Below are positions 23,820 through 34,755 of a DNA stretch of 64,000 nt, one piece after another. The translations under genes and the position numbers were made by a program. The stretch lies in NCBI GenBank assembly GCA_019426215.1, contig CM033391.1:7862708-7926707 (forward strand). Direction: 5' to 3'. This DNA comes from Buddleja alternifolia. Taxonomy: Eukaryota; Streptophyta; Magnoliopsida; Lamiales; Scrophulariaceae. The notes beneath the pieces are model-generated. The model was not told where the DNA came from and did not search any database. It worked only from the letters and a program-made list of their open reading frames with translations. The stretch's first letter is position 1. Each line of letters opens with the position of its first letter.

Positions 23820-24670
23820 ACAAAGTCGCAAACAAACAATATAATGATAAATTTTGCCCATAAAATTGACTACTAAAACTAACTAAAGATTTCATTTTTC
23901 TGACTCAATTAATCAATAAACAACAATTAAGGCCAAGGTTATACAAAGAAACAATAGCATCATAATTTTCCCCCGTAAAATTGCATGAATGTAATCTCTC
24001 CTTAAACCTTATTAACAACGAATTCACTTTGGTTATAAATTCAACCCGTTTCATCAAAACTTGACTACCAAAACTTAACTTCACTTAGCATGATCCAACG
24101 CCTGTGATTTTATGACAAGATTTTGGAAGTGGGATTGAGCCATTGCCTTGAAATTAGTTAGGTTCGTATTCCATTGGTTCATCCCGTTTCTTCGTTTCCC
24201 AATTTCCATTTCCAGAAGCTGGAAAAATTTGAGCTGTTTCCATTTCATATACAAACTATTCATCTACTCTGTAATGTGTAAAGTAGGTGCAATTTTTCCT
24301 GCACCCCATTTTGCTTGAAGTTACCCACATACAACATTCATCCTCAAGAAACAATGTTCTATCTCCAAGGCTATCCATCTTTACCCACAAAGAAACAACA
24401 AAGTCGCAAATAAACAATATAATGATAAATTTTGCCCATAAAATTGGCTACTAAAACTAACTAAAGATTTTATTTTTCCGACTCAATTAATCAATAAACA
24501 ACAAATAAGGCCAAGGTTATACAAAGAAACAATAGAATCATAATTTTTCCCCGTAAAATTGCATGAAAGTAATCTCTCCTTAAACCTTATTAACAACGAT
24601 TCACTTTGGTTATAAATTCAACCCGTTTCATCAAAACTTAACTACTAAAACTAGATAAGATTAGAGATAA
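23820..24670. repeat. tandem duplication, period about 580 bp
   Basis: Sequence at about 23821-24080 recurs at about 24399-24660. Shared words are aacaatataatgataaattt, gactcaattaatcaataaac and aatctctccttaaaccttat. Identity is over 90% by eye. It lies in the interior of the large element. Confidence 0.75.
24081..24263 (-). pseudogene. hypothetical frame inside the large element
   Basis: A 60-codon frame: MNSLYMKWKQLKFFQLLEME, then a basic/polar middle, ending IKSQALDHAK. The composition is more protein-like than the surrounding frames, with mixed charge and few repeats. It lies between the two halves of a tandem duplication. I see no family motif. It could be an exon of the element's own gene. 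Confidence 0.25.
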
Positions 24671-24914
24671 CTTACTCGGGATTGACAGGATGGGACGGGA
24701 TGGACGTCTTCTATGCAATGAGGGACTTTTTTTTTCTCTACTTTGGAAGCTTGGAACGTTTTTGCAATGAGGGAAATAAGGGAGAGATTTTTTTTGAGAA
24801 TATTGAATGTGTATGAATGGGTAAAAAGTGTATTAAAGCTGTAAAAAATTCAAAAATCAATTGGGCGGGAAAAACCAAATTTGGGCGGGAAATTTAAAAT
24901 TGAGCGAAATTTGT

Positions 24915-25050
24915 TCGGCACCATGGTGCCAAGTACTCTGCCTAAGGTAGGATACTCGACACCATGGTGCCGAGTATCCTGCCTAGGGCAGTTTGCCTAG
25001 AACCATGGTGCCAAGTATCCTGCCTTAGGCAGGCTACTCAGCATAATGGT
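24915..25050. repeat. cluster of ggcaccatggtgcc and tgcctaaggca palindromes, right arm
   Basis: Four copies of the caccatggtgcc palindrome, two of them degenerate, alternate with tgcctaagg/ttaggca palindromes. The same pair of motifs occurs at 19541-19584 in the left arm. The symmetry supports both clusters being parts of one element. Confidence 0.75.
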
Positions 25051-26164
25051 GCCGAACAAATTTTTTTTTTAACCTATTTTTCTTTTTTCACCACTTTTCA
25101 CTATTACACAATATTTATTCTTGCCCATAGGCCCTTACACTATATATTCTTATCTTTTTTTTCTTTTTACTGTTAAGGGTTTAGGGTTAATGGTTTAGAA
25201 TAGAAAATGAATATATTATTTAGAATAGAAAATGAATATTTTATTTAGAATAGAAAATGAATATATTATTATTATCCATCATAATGAACTATGTCGGATG
25301 GTTTTATATTAAACATTACTTAAGTAGTTATAGTCCATCACAATCCATAAATTGAAATTATTAAAATTACATATGTAGCAATATCCTTTAGATAAATATG
25401 TTTTATATGTACACATTGACACATGATATATATATATATATATATATTTTGGGAAACACAAATGTCAATCAAAACAATTGTAACTACTAATGTATATATT
25501 ACAATGTTGAACTACTAATGTCTCTAGAGAAAGAATCTTCACAAAAAAAAAATACAAAATACACAATACAAAACAATTGTTTAGTAGGTTGATGGATCTT
25601 TCACACGTTTTTTGTGGCTTTTTCCTTTTTCTCCACCAGATTGATATCGTTATTTCCGAATCGCTCCACACTTTTCTACGCAAGGAGGAGCTTCAACAAC
25701 ATTTGCCTCTATTTCAGCGGGGAGGATCCACTCAGACGACTCACTAGGAACGTGTCATCGACTTTGGATGAACTCCAGTTAGCAGAAAACTTATAGCATT
25801 TTATAATTATTCCTTGACAATCATTCACATTGTCGTGCTCCAAAGTCTCCCACTTTCACATTCCACTCACCATCGTATAAATAGTATATCAAAAAATTGG
25901 ACATTTTCCTAAAAAAATAGACAAACACAGTTATTATATAATACAATTAGTAACGAATGACATCAAAATGCTAGTAATTTATGTTATATCGTACACATAA
26001 TACACCATTATTTTTTTCCCTTTTTTCAAGTCAACCATTATCTCAAATTTAACAAAATCATTATCAAAAATTGAAGCCATAAATCAAATTGACTTAAAGA
26101 GGTAGATCAAATAGATCAAATGGATCAAATACAATATCAAACAAATACTCAAACTTTAAATTTC

Positions 26165-26530
26165 ACGAGAGAATATCCAACAAATTCAAACAATCAAGCT
26201 TCCAACACACAAATAACAATCCAATTAATGCTACAATCACAAAATCACATGCTAAGAGCCTAAAAACACCCTATTCAATGCAAACTAATGAGAAAATCTC
26301 TATCAAGCATTTCGTCGAACACCTTCTCTACATAATTCATCTCTATCTCCAACAAATTCAATCAAACTTCCAACACACAAATAACAATCCAATTAATGCT
26401 ACAATCACAAAATCACATGCTAAGAGCCTAAAAACACCCCATTCAATGCAAACTAATGAGAAAATCTCTATCAAGTATTTTGTCGAACACCTTGTTTACA
26501 TAATTCATCAAAATCTTCAACAAATTCATT
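26165..26530 (-). pseudogene. PPR gene fragments 4 and 5 in a tandem duplication, right arm
   Basis: On the minus strand, 26294-26340 reads NYVEKVFDEMLDRDFL, and 26461-26508 is a second copy with VFDKILDRD. They sit in a tandem repeat of about 180 bp (shared aatgctacaatcacaaaatc and acatgctaagagcctaaaaa). These are mirror copies of the PPR words in the left arm. No full PPR repeat remains. Confidence 0.6.
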
Positions 26531-26904
26531 CAATCAAACTTTTACTCAACCAACAAATTCAAACAATCAAATTCTTAATAACATTATTCTCATTTATCTT
26601 ACCTCTACACCGTTGGGATATTACGGGCCCAATTTGGGAACGAACGGAACGGCCAATCGAAACGGCCAAGTTGTAGACGATGGAACGACGCAATTTGGAG
26701 TTGAATTGGAGGTAAACCGATACCGAGATAGAATTGGAGTATCAAGGTTAGTTTAGGTATTAAGTAAATATTGAATTTCTTCTTATTATAATTAGTATAA
26801 AAAAAAGTAAGGGCAAAATAGGTATTTCAAGTTGAATATTTGGATGAGGACTATGGGGGAGGTCTATTTTGAGAATGGGGACTATGTGATGAGGACATTG
26901 TGCA

Positions 26905-27660
26905 TTTTAAGTCCATTTGCCTCATTTTCCCAATTTTAAATTGCATACTTTCGTGGCCTCGTGTCACGACTATGACTCCGGATCTATTGGTTTAGTTTCC
27001 TAGGGCACCCCTTTCCCCGAAATAAAAAGAAAGAAAGAAATAGAGAAATTACATACATTCAAAATTTGATCCAAATTCATGTTTCTACTCTGCAACTTGA
27101 CGCTCACATAGATTAGATTTTTGCTACCTAGATCTAGGCCCATATGAATACTATAATATCCGCATCACCGCGGACAGAGCCAAGGGTGCTGGTGGGCCCA
27201 TCCGCCCCCTCCTCCCCTCTTAAAAAAAACCTGAAAATATTAAGTTTTGCTCTTTATTTTTATATTCGACCCCAAACTCCAAATCCTAACTTCATCTCTG
27301 GACATCACCACCTACACCGCTGCAAGTGTCAATTGAGAGGAGTAATAGAGGAACTGTGCCAAATAATATGATCATGGAAGAAGCCAAACTAAAAAAACTA
27401 ACAATTGAAATGAAAGAGTCCAAAACCATAATAATTTATATGTCAGAAACATCTTAATTCCAATTTAAGATTCAAACGCATGTACCTTGTAACTAAGATC
27501 ACCTCATTCACACAACAATGCCAAAATGTTCAACAATCAATTTGACAACTCGATTTAAAAACAAAATGATTTATTAATTTTCTACATTAAATTAGTCATT
27601 TATAAATGTAAAAAGAGTACATAAAAACCATGCAAATAAAACAAGATTCCAATACACATA
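26905..27660. other. intergenic, no feature seen
   Basis: Sequence between the large element and the Tourist-like MITE. Short frames such as 27144-27371 have no recognisable motif. Confidence 0.35.
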
Positions 27661-28223
27661 GGCCTTATTGGATAGGAAGCTATTTTCCATTTCTCATTTT
27701 TCTTAGAAAAAGTAAGAGATTTTATTTTTAAGGAGTAGAGAGATAATGGCGAACATGTGTTTGGATGAGTTCTTTTTATAAAAAAAAGTGTAATAATTAG
27801 GTATGATGTGATATGTTCTTTCTGGTAAGAAAAGTTACTTTTTTGTGAGAAATGGTATGGGTGAATTTTTATTTTATAAGAAAATCTAGATATATCTTAG
27901 ATAAATTCATCGATTAAGGCATCCAAAAATATGTAAAGTGGATCTTATTTCGCAACTTGCGTCATTTTGAATGAAAATATGTAATTATTTAGTTGCTTAT
28001 GTTAAGATATGGGCGGATAAAAGTCTTTTAGTTATTGAATAAATTGTCAAATCATGAATAATAAAAAATCTGATTTTCTTGAGTAAAATTTGAGAGAAAC
28101 GCAATTAAATCCATTTTTCAAGGGAATTTGAGATTTTAAAGGAATATCTATTGTAGCATTTCTTTGGAACATTTTTAAGAGATTCCAACTAAATGTATTT
28201 ATGATATAAAAAATCTATGAAAT

Positions 28224-28429
28224 ATATATATATTTTTAGATAATCGGTTACATGTATCAATTACATCATGAATATTAATCATCAATTAATATATAACACT
28301 AATACTAAATTACAACAGCTAACAATTATCAACAAAGTAGAAAAAGGCCCACGCGTTGTCGGTGGGAATAGGATTCAAGATCTCATTTTGGGGCATCAAT
28401 TTTGTCGGTAGGACTAGATTTCATATGCT
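28224..28429 (-). mobile_element. SINE-like insertion, 206 bp
   Basis: A 16-bp direct duplication, aaaatctatgaaatat, flanks it (28208-28223 and 28430-28445), as expected for LINE-driven insertion. On the minus strand, cttgaatcctattcc resembles a polymerase III B box (ggttcgaatcc), about 60 bp from the 5' end. It interrupts the Tourist-like MITE, whose sequence continues on both sides. The A box is weak. Confidence 0.7.
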
Positions 28430-28602
28430 AAAATCTATGAAATATTGGAAAATGGGAAATGAGATGCCTATCCGGGTTTTTTATTTGATTAATATAAAAA
28501 AAATTCTCAAAATAATATAATTTTAAAAAAAAAAAATTCTCAAAATAATATAATTTTAAAATCGTTTTTTTTAATATTAAACGGTATTTCATATGTCGTC
28601 TT

Positions 28603-28860
28603 CACCTGAATTTTCTTCTTATTTTTAAATGAAAATTAGAAGACGACATTTAAAATGTCGTCTTCCATTTTAATTTTTTTTTAATTGATGAACAATGAAG
28701 ACGACATTTAAAATGTCGTCTTCATTGTTCATCAATTTTTATTTTTATTTTAAAATTGATGAACAGTGAAGACAACATTTAAAATGTCGTCTGCACTGTT
28801 CATCATTTTTTTTTAATTTTTGACTAGCCGACATTTTAAATGTCGTTTTCAATTTAATTT
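28603..28860. repeat. palindrome cluster in the left TIR
   Basis: Successive palindromes with arms gaagacgacat/atgtcgtcttc lie at about 28641, 28698 and 28768, with partial copies at 28600 and 28830. Each can form a stem of 11-13 bp. Mirror copies occur at the right end. Confidence 0.8.
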
Positions 28861-29131
28861 TTTTTTTAATTATGAACAGTTCTTCAATTTTCTTTTTCTT
28901 TTTTTTATTTTCAAAAATTGTTAGGGTTAGGGCTAAAATGAAAATTTTCTACCTTGTTTTTCATTTTTCATCGTTGATAATTTTCATTTTTCTACGTAGT
29001 TGATAATTGTAACAATTGACTTTAAATTTCAAAAATTTTCTAATTCTATGTTTATATTTCATTTTTAAATATTTTATTTTACAAATAACAAATCATTCAA
29101 GTGGTTTATTTAAAATGAAAATCATGATTGT

Positions 29132-31778
29132 CTAAAAATGTCCCCCTGTATCACAAGGATGTGGTCGCCTATTTCTACGATCTCTAACTATTTGCTCATC
29201 TTCATGAACACGGGAATCATAATAGTGACATTGCATCTCAGAAGGTTGTGTTTCTTTATCGTCACAAGTACTACTATCATTCAAATTAATCTCATGACGA
29301 GTTGATGCAGTTGTCCCACTTGGCTCTCCGCGATCACGATATGCCGTACTCAATACCGGCCATGGGATGGGCGAAGCGTTGAATACTGGATGTGAAGGCG
29401 CAAATGTAGGTGCAAGCCCGAGGTCTAGAAAGACATATCCACCTGTCCAGATAAAAATTCTCCATGTGGCGCCAATGGAGTGAATGAAAATTGATCGTTT
29501 TGTTGTAGTGGCCGAGGTACGTAACAATCTTCCTGAACATTTTCACATGCCGATACAGGGGGTGCTGATGTAAATGGATCTAGAGCAGCTATTCCAGAAG
29601 ACAAATACTAAGGGATGCTATAAGAAGTTGAAGCACAGCCAGTAAATGGGTGATCAGGGACATGATATGACTCTGGGACACTAACAGAAAACGTATGATC
29701 AGGATATGATGAAGATGCGTGACCAGTGAATGCAGGTCTATGATTGGATGTTGATGGACCTACTCCATCTTCAGAACCACGGGACCTCATGCTACGAGTT
29801 CTCCTTCTTGTTGTTCTTCTTTGCCCAACCTCTGGTGCCTCTGTTTGGTCGCTCGTCAAAACATTCGTTGACTGTCGGCGTGTGGCGATTCACCAATGAG
29901 TTCAATCCATCTATGTCATGAGGCCTATGATCACATCCAATCATCATAGTTGACATCTGACCAGCCTGAAATGGTATAGAACGTTGTAAATAAGAAGAAC
30001 TAATTGATTTATAGAAACTTAAGCTCGAAAATTATAAGTTTTCTCTTTACGTACCACAATTTTCCACAATGGTGCCTCCCCTGGTTGGAATCCCGACTGG
30101 ACAGCATGCATAGTAGGTGATATATAACGACGTGCAATTTTATCATACCACTCGTCATATCTACCTTCTGTAGTGCATTTGTCAATGGTATTGTCTCCCC
30201 ACATCAACCGGACAAGTCGATCATTCCATATTGTAATGTAGTTGCTGTGGAATGTCTCTCACTCCCGGTTTACACGCCCCCTGCAGTCGATTCCATGCAA
30301 GTAGAAATTATTAAATTCAGGCTCACGAGGAATCCCTTGCCGTAGTCCAAACTGACGTAAAACTCGTTCGGGATAATGCCCCTCAACGAGGGCATAGAAT
30401 ATCAATGGACAAGTTGATTTCCACACTCTCGGTTCAAGACATTCACGTGGCAAAAATTGAATTTTTGGGTCACTCATGTTATATGGCTGCCAATCAAACT
30501 GCAACAAGAGAAACATACTTAAAAATGTAATACTAAGATGAACATTTCATAATATTATGCATATCAAATTATCTTGCTTACCTGACTCAACAACATAAGA
30601 TCAAGGGTTTCTCTAATTGATCCTAAGGCATTGTGAAACGTATCTACGTATGTGAACTCACAATTTCACCTGAGACCACAAACAAGTTATTTTTGTTATG
30701 ATATAACATCTATTATCTTAGATTCTTTTCTTTTATTTTTTTTGGTAAATTTATTCTCGTAAAATTCATTTCTATAAAAGGCTTGGAAACACAATATACT
30801 ACCTTGCGCCATATGGAGAAATTGGAAGTATTACTTCGTTATGCACATTTGTCACGGGAACCATGTCAATCCTACGATACGTGATACTGGGTCTCAGAAC
30901 CAATATCCTTGACCGTGCCCAAATCTGCAAGAGGTTATATAAATAAATTATTATAATAAACAAAACAACAATCAACAATAGTGCAGTAATTTCAAATGTT
31001 GATTAACCTGCAACAACTGCAATGCACCACCGATATTTTCATGTCCTCTCTGACATGCTCTGCATAACTCCCGGTATAAGTGTGCCAATACAGCACTGCC
31101 CCAACTATAGCCGTGAACTCGAGAAACATGTTTCAATTTACTCACCCACAAAAGTGAAACACAATCTCCTGTGGTGTCCGGACACATAACACCACCCAAA
31201 AGCAACAATGCACATGTGCGTGCAACTTTTTCTACTTGTAAAGGTGTACTATGATCCTTAATTGTGAAAGTTTCCAAATGGTTGACCAAGACACTTTCCT
31301 TAATACGGTACCCTTTTAAATCTTCTTGTTCAATCCATAAGCCTAAAAGATTGTAACATAACTCCTGTCATTCAGGTAGTGGCCTTACTTTATCTTTACT
31401 AGTAATAGCCTTACTATCGACTGGGAGACCCCAAATAATAACATCTTGTAAAGTAATAGTCGCTTCTCCTACTCGAAGATGAAAAGTATGAGTTTCACTA
31501 CGCCATCTCTCAACTAGTGCGGTGATCAAGGCCACATCATGGCTAAACCACCCACATGAGTATACACCATAGAATCCCATCTGGTGTAACACATAGAGTA
31601 CGCGAGTATGGGGTGGGTCATTCACAACTTGCTGCTAAAACAAATTATCCCCGCGTCTCACTCGAAGGAGTAAATCTTTCTTTTCTACATCTGGATTGAA
31701 CACATCTTGAGATCTATGATTACATTGATCTCGTAACACACTAGTATCAATTGGTCCATATATCAATGAAGCATCCAT
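29132..31778 (-). pseudogene. plant mobile domain (PMD / MAIN-like) pseudogene
   Basis: From an ATG at 31778, exons can be traced at 31008-31778, 30803-30924, about 30580-30669, about 30054-30505 and below 29967, all with GT..AG borders. Recognisable PMD segments are VLYVLHQMGFYGVYSCGWFS, HDVALITALVERWRSETHTF, TITLQDVIIWGLPVDSKAI, FDWQPYNM and VRLMWGDN. This is the aminotransferase-like PMD fold shared by Arabidopsis MAIN/MAIL1 and PP7-long proteins, which act in silencing and development. Related domains are common in Mutator-like and Ty3/gypsy elements. In-frame stops occur at 31635-31637 (TAG), 31368-31370 (TGA), just after the third acceptor (TGA) and at 30259-30261 (TGA), and the last exon is frameshifted. 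It is not functional. Confidence 0.8.
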
Positions 31779-32028
31779 CCTGCATTTAAATATAACAAAA
31801 ATATTAATACATTAATAATTTAAATATCATTTCTGAAATTACGCAAATGATTAAATTTGTTATAAAAATAATACAATAAATTCATCAAATGAATCCAGTA
31901 GCACCAAGAACAAACTAATATTGGAATTGAAAGGATATGAGAACATGGTAAAGGACAAAAAGACCACGTGGAGTAGATTACATATATATGTCAAAAAATA
32001 TATTTAAAAGAAAAATCGAAATAGAAGA

Positions 32029-32056
32029 CGACATGTGAAATGTCGTCTTCTATTTC
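32029..32056. repeat. internal copy of the TIR palindrome
   Basis: One gaagacgacatgt/atgtcgtcttc palindrome occurs inside the Mutator-like element, away from both TIRs. This may mark an older internal terminus or a nested relative. Confidence 0.7.
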
Positions 32057-33329
32057 GAATTAAAAAAAAATTGAAATATTTAACATGCAAAGTTAAGTTA
32101 CCATCAATCCTATTTATCAATATAAGAGTAAAAGAAAAATTAGTTATCAAGAAGTCGTCAAACTTCTTAAAAAGTTGGTGAAATATGTTCTTGAAATATT
32201 TGAAAAAACACTTTCATTAATCTTACGTATAAAAGTTTATTTTAAGAAATTTTAAGTAATTTTTCAATTTCTTTTTGTAACAAGACCTTTAGCAAAAAGA
32301 TAAAAGGAGTTTGTACTAGTGAGTTTGTATGCGGAAAAAGAGTTTTGTTTGTTGAGTTAGAAATAAACTAGCGGGCTTTTTTGGTAAAGATGGAAAATGA
32401 GATTAATTTGTCGTTTTTTTTTGTGGGTTTTAATTCCTTGGAAATTGAGGATTTGAAAGTGAGTAAATGCCTACATTAATATGATTAAGCATAGTAGTAG
32501 TGTGAATTTTAATTTAGATAATCCTAAGTATTAAAATGGTGTAATCTGATACGGCAAAGCAACATTATTGCCCAATTAGTTTTGAATTTGATTTCTCTTT
32601 CTAATTATTTCTAGTTTGATAACAAGTTGATATGGATATGAGAATGTACATATACAAAATGTTCTCTTTTTCATGAAACCATGCTTAATTTAATTTCTGA
32701 CCATCAAATTACCACAAAATTGAAATTTCAAAAATTTGTGAAGAGCATCATACAACACAGAATTCCATTCAAAATACTTCATCAGACATTCCTTACTTTC
32801 TCTAAAAATCTAAAATAACTTCCAAAACATAAATATATATACAATGTGTATACAATTTAAAATAAGTTCCAAAACATAAATATAAACATAAATAAGACCT
32901 ATAATTAAATTAAACTATCAACTCTTCAACATATTTAAAAAGAGATATCCGCCAATTATAGTATATTATTTACCTGTAATTCGTAAATTTGACTCCAAAT
33001 ATGAATTTTTTTCTTCGAAGCACATTGCGTACGATCTACAATTAATACAAACAAAACCATTAACATAAATAACTATTATAAAGTTTACAAATAATAATAA
33101 TATGTAAATTTATACCTGATAATTTGAAGTTCAAAAAGTATTCGGATATTAATTCTTCTCAAGTATGCTGAAAGAAAGTTGAAGAAAAATATGAACGAGT
33201 AAAACTCTCTTAAATTTGAGAGAATGAGAAAATTTTGCAAAAGTGGGAGTGAAAACATTCTGTAAAGTTGAGTGAATTTATGGATGAATTTAGGATAAAA
33301 TAGATTTTCCGGAAGGAAAAAAAAAGGAA

Positions 33330-33745
33330 AATTGAAGACGACATTTGGCATGTCGTCTTCGATTTTCATTTTTAAATATTTTTGAACAGTGAAGACGACG
33401 TGCCAAATGTCGTCTTCAAAATAAAACAAAATATGAACAGTGAAGATTTTCATTAAAATAAAACAAAACATGAACAGTGAAAATTATTTTTTTTCAATTT
33501 TTATTTTTAGCAGATTTTAGACAATCATGATGAAGATTTTCATTAAAAAAATAAATAAAATATTTAATCCTAACCCTAACAATTTTCAAAAAAAGAAAAT
33601 TGAAGACAACATTTAAAATGTCGTCTTCAACTTTAAAAAAAATATATAAAAAATTAATGAAGACGACATTTAAAATGTCTGTCTTCTAATTTTCATTAAA
33701 AAAAAAAAAATTCAAATGAAGACGACATATCAAATGCCGTTTTAT
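33330..33745. repeat. palindrome cluster in the right TIR
   Basis: Palindromes with the gaagacgac/gtcgtcttc arms lie at about 33333, 33390, 33602, 33658 and 33718. Two of them differ in the centre (tttggc and gccaaa) and are inverted copies of each other. Confidence 0.8.
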
Positions 33746-34014
33746 ATTAAAAAAATAATAATTTTAAAATTATATTATTTTGAGAATTTTTTTTTTAAAT
33801 ATTAATCAAATAAAAAACTCCCATCCGGACCGTATTTATTATAGTTATTCAATTCAAATTGCAATTTTCCCTTTCCTTGTATTATAAGCAAAAGTTCAAA
33901 AACAAATTTCCTCTCACTATCGTCCCCCGTACTCAATCATCTCACCCACGTTCTCTCTTCCCCCCTATATCCCCTCTCACGCACACACCACCGCCTTTTG
34001 AATTCCATTTTCAA

Positions 34015-34019
<5 letters not shown>

Positions 34020-34090
<71 letters not shown>
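34020..34090. repeat. (TC)n and (AT)n microsatellite in the leader of the AGP-like gene
   Basis: About 21 ct units are followed by about 11 at units, roughly 170-235 bp before the start codon at 34255. CT-rich tracts are common in plant core promoters and 5' leaders, so this may fall in the leader. It should vary in length between individuals. Confidence 0.85.
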
Positions 34091-34094
<4 letters not shown>

Positions 34095-34254
34095 TAATTC
34101 ACTTCTTCAAACTCTTCAACCCCAAGACTTCAACTCCACTTTAATCACTCTCCTAATCTATCTTTTACCATTTAATCAATCTCTCTCTCTAGATCTCCTT
34201 ATCACTTCTTTAACCCTCCAAGCCACCACATTTTTTTCAGATCTCTCCTCAACA

Positions 34255-34755
34255 ATGGCGTCAATTTTTCGAACTCTCTCCGTAGCGCTCTTCTTCGCAT
34301 CTCTCCTCTTCGCCGGAACCGCTTCCTCTGCCGATTCACCGGAATTATCTCCGTCACTTGCACCACAACTTCCTCCGGAAGACACTTCGCCATCTCCATC
34401 GCCTTCCCCTGCACTGGCGCTGTCACCACCGGCGCCTCCGCCGTCAGATCTGGCTCCTACTTCATCTTCTCCGGCGCCGTCTCCTGGAGACGACGATGCT
34501 GACAGCCAAAATTCTCCTTCTCCGGCGCCGGCGGAGGTTGGAGACATCAACCGCGCGGATCAGTCCAATGCTGGTGATGTGGAGGCGAAGGATGAGTCCT
34601 CCGGCGGAATGAGCGGCGGCAAAAAGGCAGGCATTGCGATCGGAGTTATCGGCGCGGCGTGCGTTGCCGGAGTCGGCGTGTTGGTGTACAAGAAGAGACA
34701 GCAGAATATCCAGCGCTCGCAGTATGGTCACGCCGCCAGGAGAGAGTTTCTGTAG
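34255..34755 (+). CDS. arabinogalactan-like / hydroxyproline-rich membrane protein, 166 aa
   Basis: An intronless gene. Residues 1-26 form a signal peptide (MASIFRTLSVALFFASLLFA then GTASSA). Residues 27-100 are rich in Ser-Pro, Ala-Pro and Pro-Pro (SPSLAPQLPPED, SPSPSPSPALALSPPAPPP), the pattern of prolines that are hydroxylated and O-glycosylated in arabinogalactan proteins. A polar acidic spacer follows, then GGKKAGIAIGVIGAACVAGV with GVLVY, a single membrane helix rather than a GPI signal, and a basic tail ending QYGHAARREFL. It should lie in the plasma membrane with the sugar-rich part in the wall. Among several ATGs the one at 34255 was chosen because it opens the signal peptide; the upstream in-frame stretch is low complexity. 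Exact orthology is not certain. Confidence 0.85.
   Translation: MASIFRTLSVALFFASLLFAGTASSADSPELSPSLAPQLPPEDTSPSPSPSPALALSPPAPPPSDLAPTSSSPAPSPGDDDADSQNSPSPAPAEVGDINRADQSNAGDVEAKDESSGGMSGGKKAGIAIGVIGAACVAGVGVLVYKKRQQNIQRSQYGHAARREFL

Larger units (their letters stand above)
18165..26900. mobile_element. large element with inverted arms of about 1 kb (approximate ends)
   Basis: Sequence at 18490-19530 recurs inverted at about 25250-26530. Examples are atttatggcttcaatttttg at 18620 against its complement near 26070, and the atggattgtgatgaact segment at 19417 against its complement near 25335. Both arms hold NcoI-like palindromes (ggcaccatggtgcc) and PPR-derived words. The centre holds amplified PPR fragments, short reading frames on both strands and a nested solo LTR. 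The outer 300-400 bp no longer align, so terminal bases and target duplication are unknown and the superfamily cannot be named. Mutator-like or CACTA-like are the likely options. Confidence 0.5.
28476..33819. mobile_element. 5.3-kb Mutator-like element with hairpin-rich TIRs
   Basis: The terminal inverted repeats begin gttttttatttgattaata at the left and match the reverse complement of the right end for over 200 bp. They are flanked by cctatccgg (28467-28475) and cccatccgg (33820-33828), a 9-bp duplication with one change, as in Mutator-like elements. Each TIR contains several copies of a palindrome of the form gaagacgacattt/aaatgtcgtcttc. No MURA-type transposase was found. The only gene-like content is a decayed plant-mobile-domain gene. 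The right end lies about 435 bp upstream of the arabinogalactan-like gene. Confidence 0.85.
27661..33833. mobile_element. Tourist-like MITE copy 2, split by a SINE and a Mutator-like element
   Basis: The left part (27661-28207) is collinear with the MITE at 10221-10802. Shared words are aaattcatcgattaaggcat, atgtaaagtggatcttattt and aaattgtcaaatcatgaata. Its 3' tail resumes after the SINE and ends gatgcctatccgg, and the last bases lie beyond the large insertion at 33820-33833. Copy 1 has the uninterrupted tail gcatcccatccaaatc. Confidence 0.7.
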
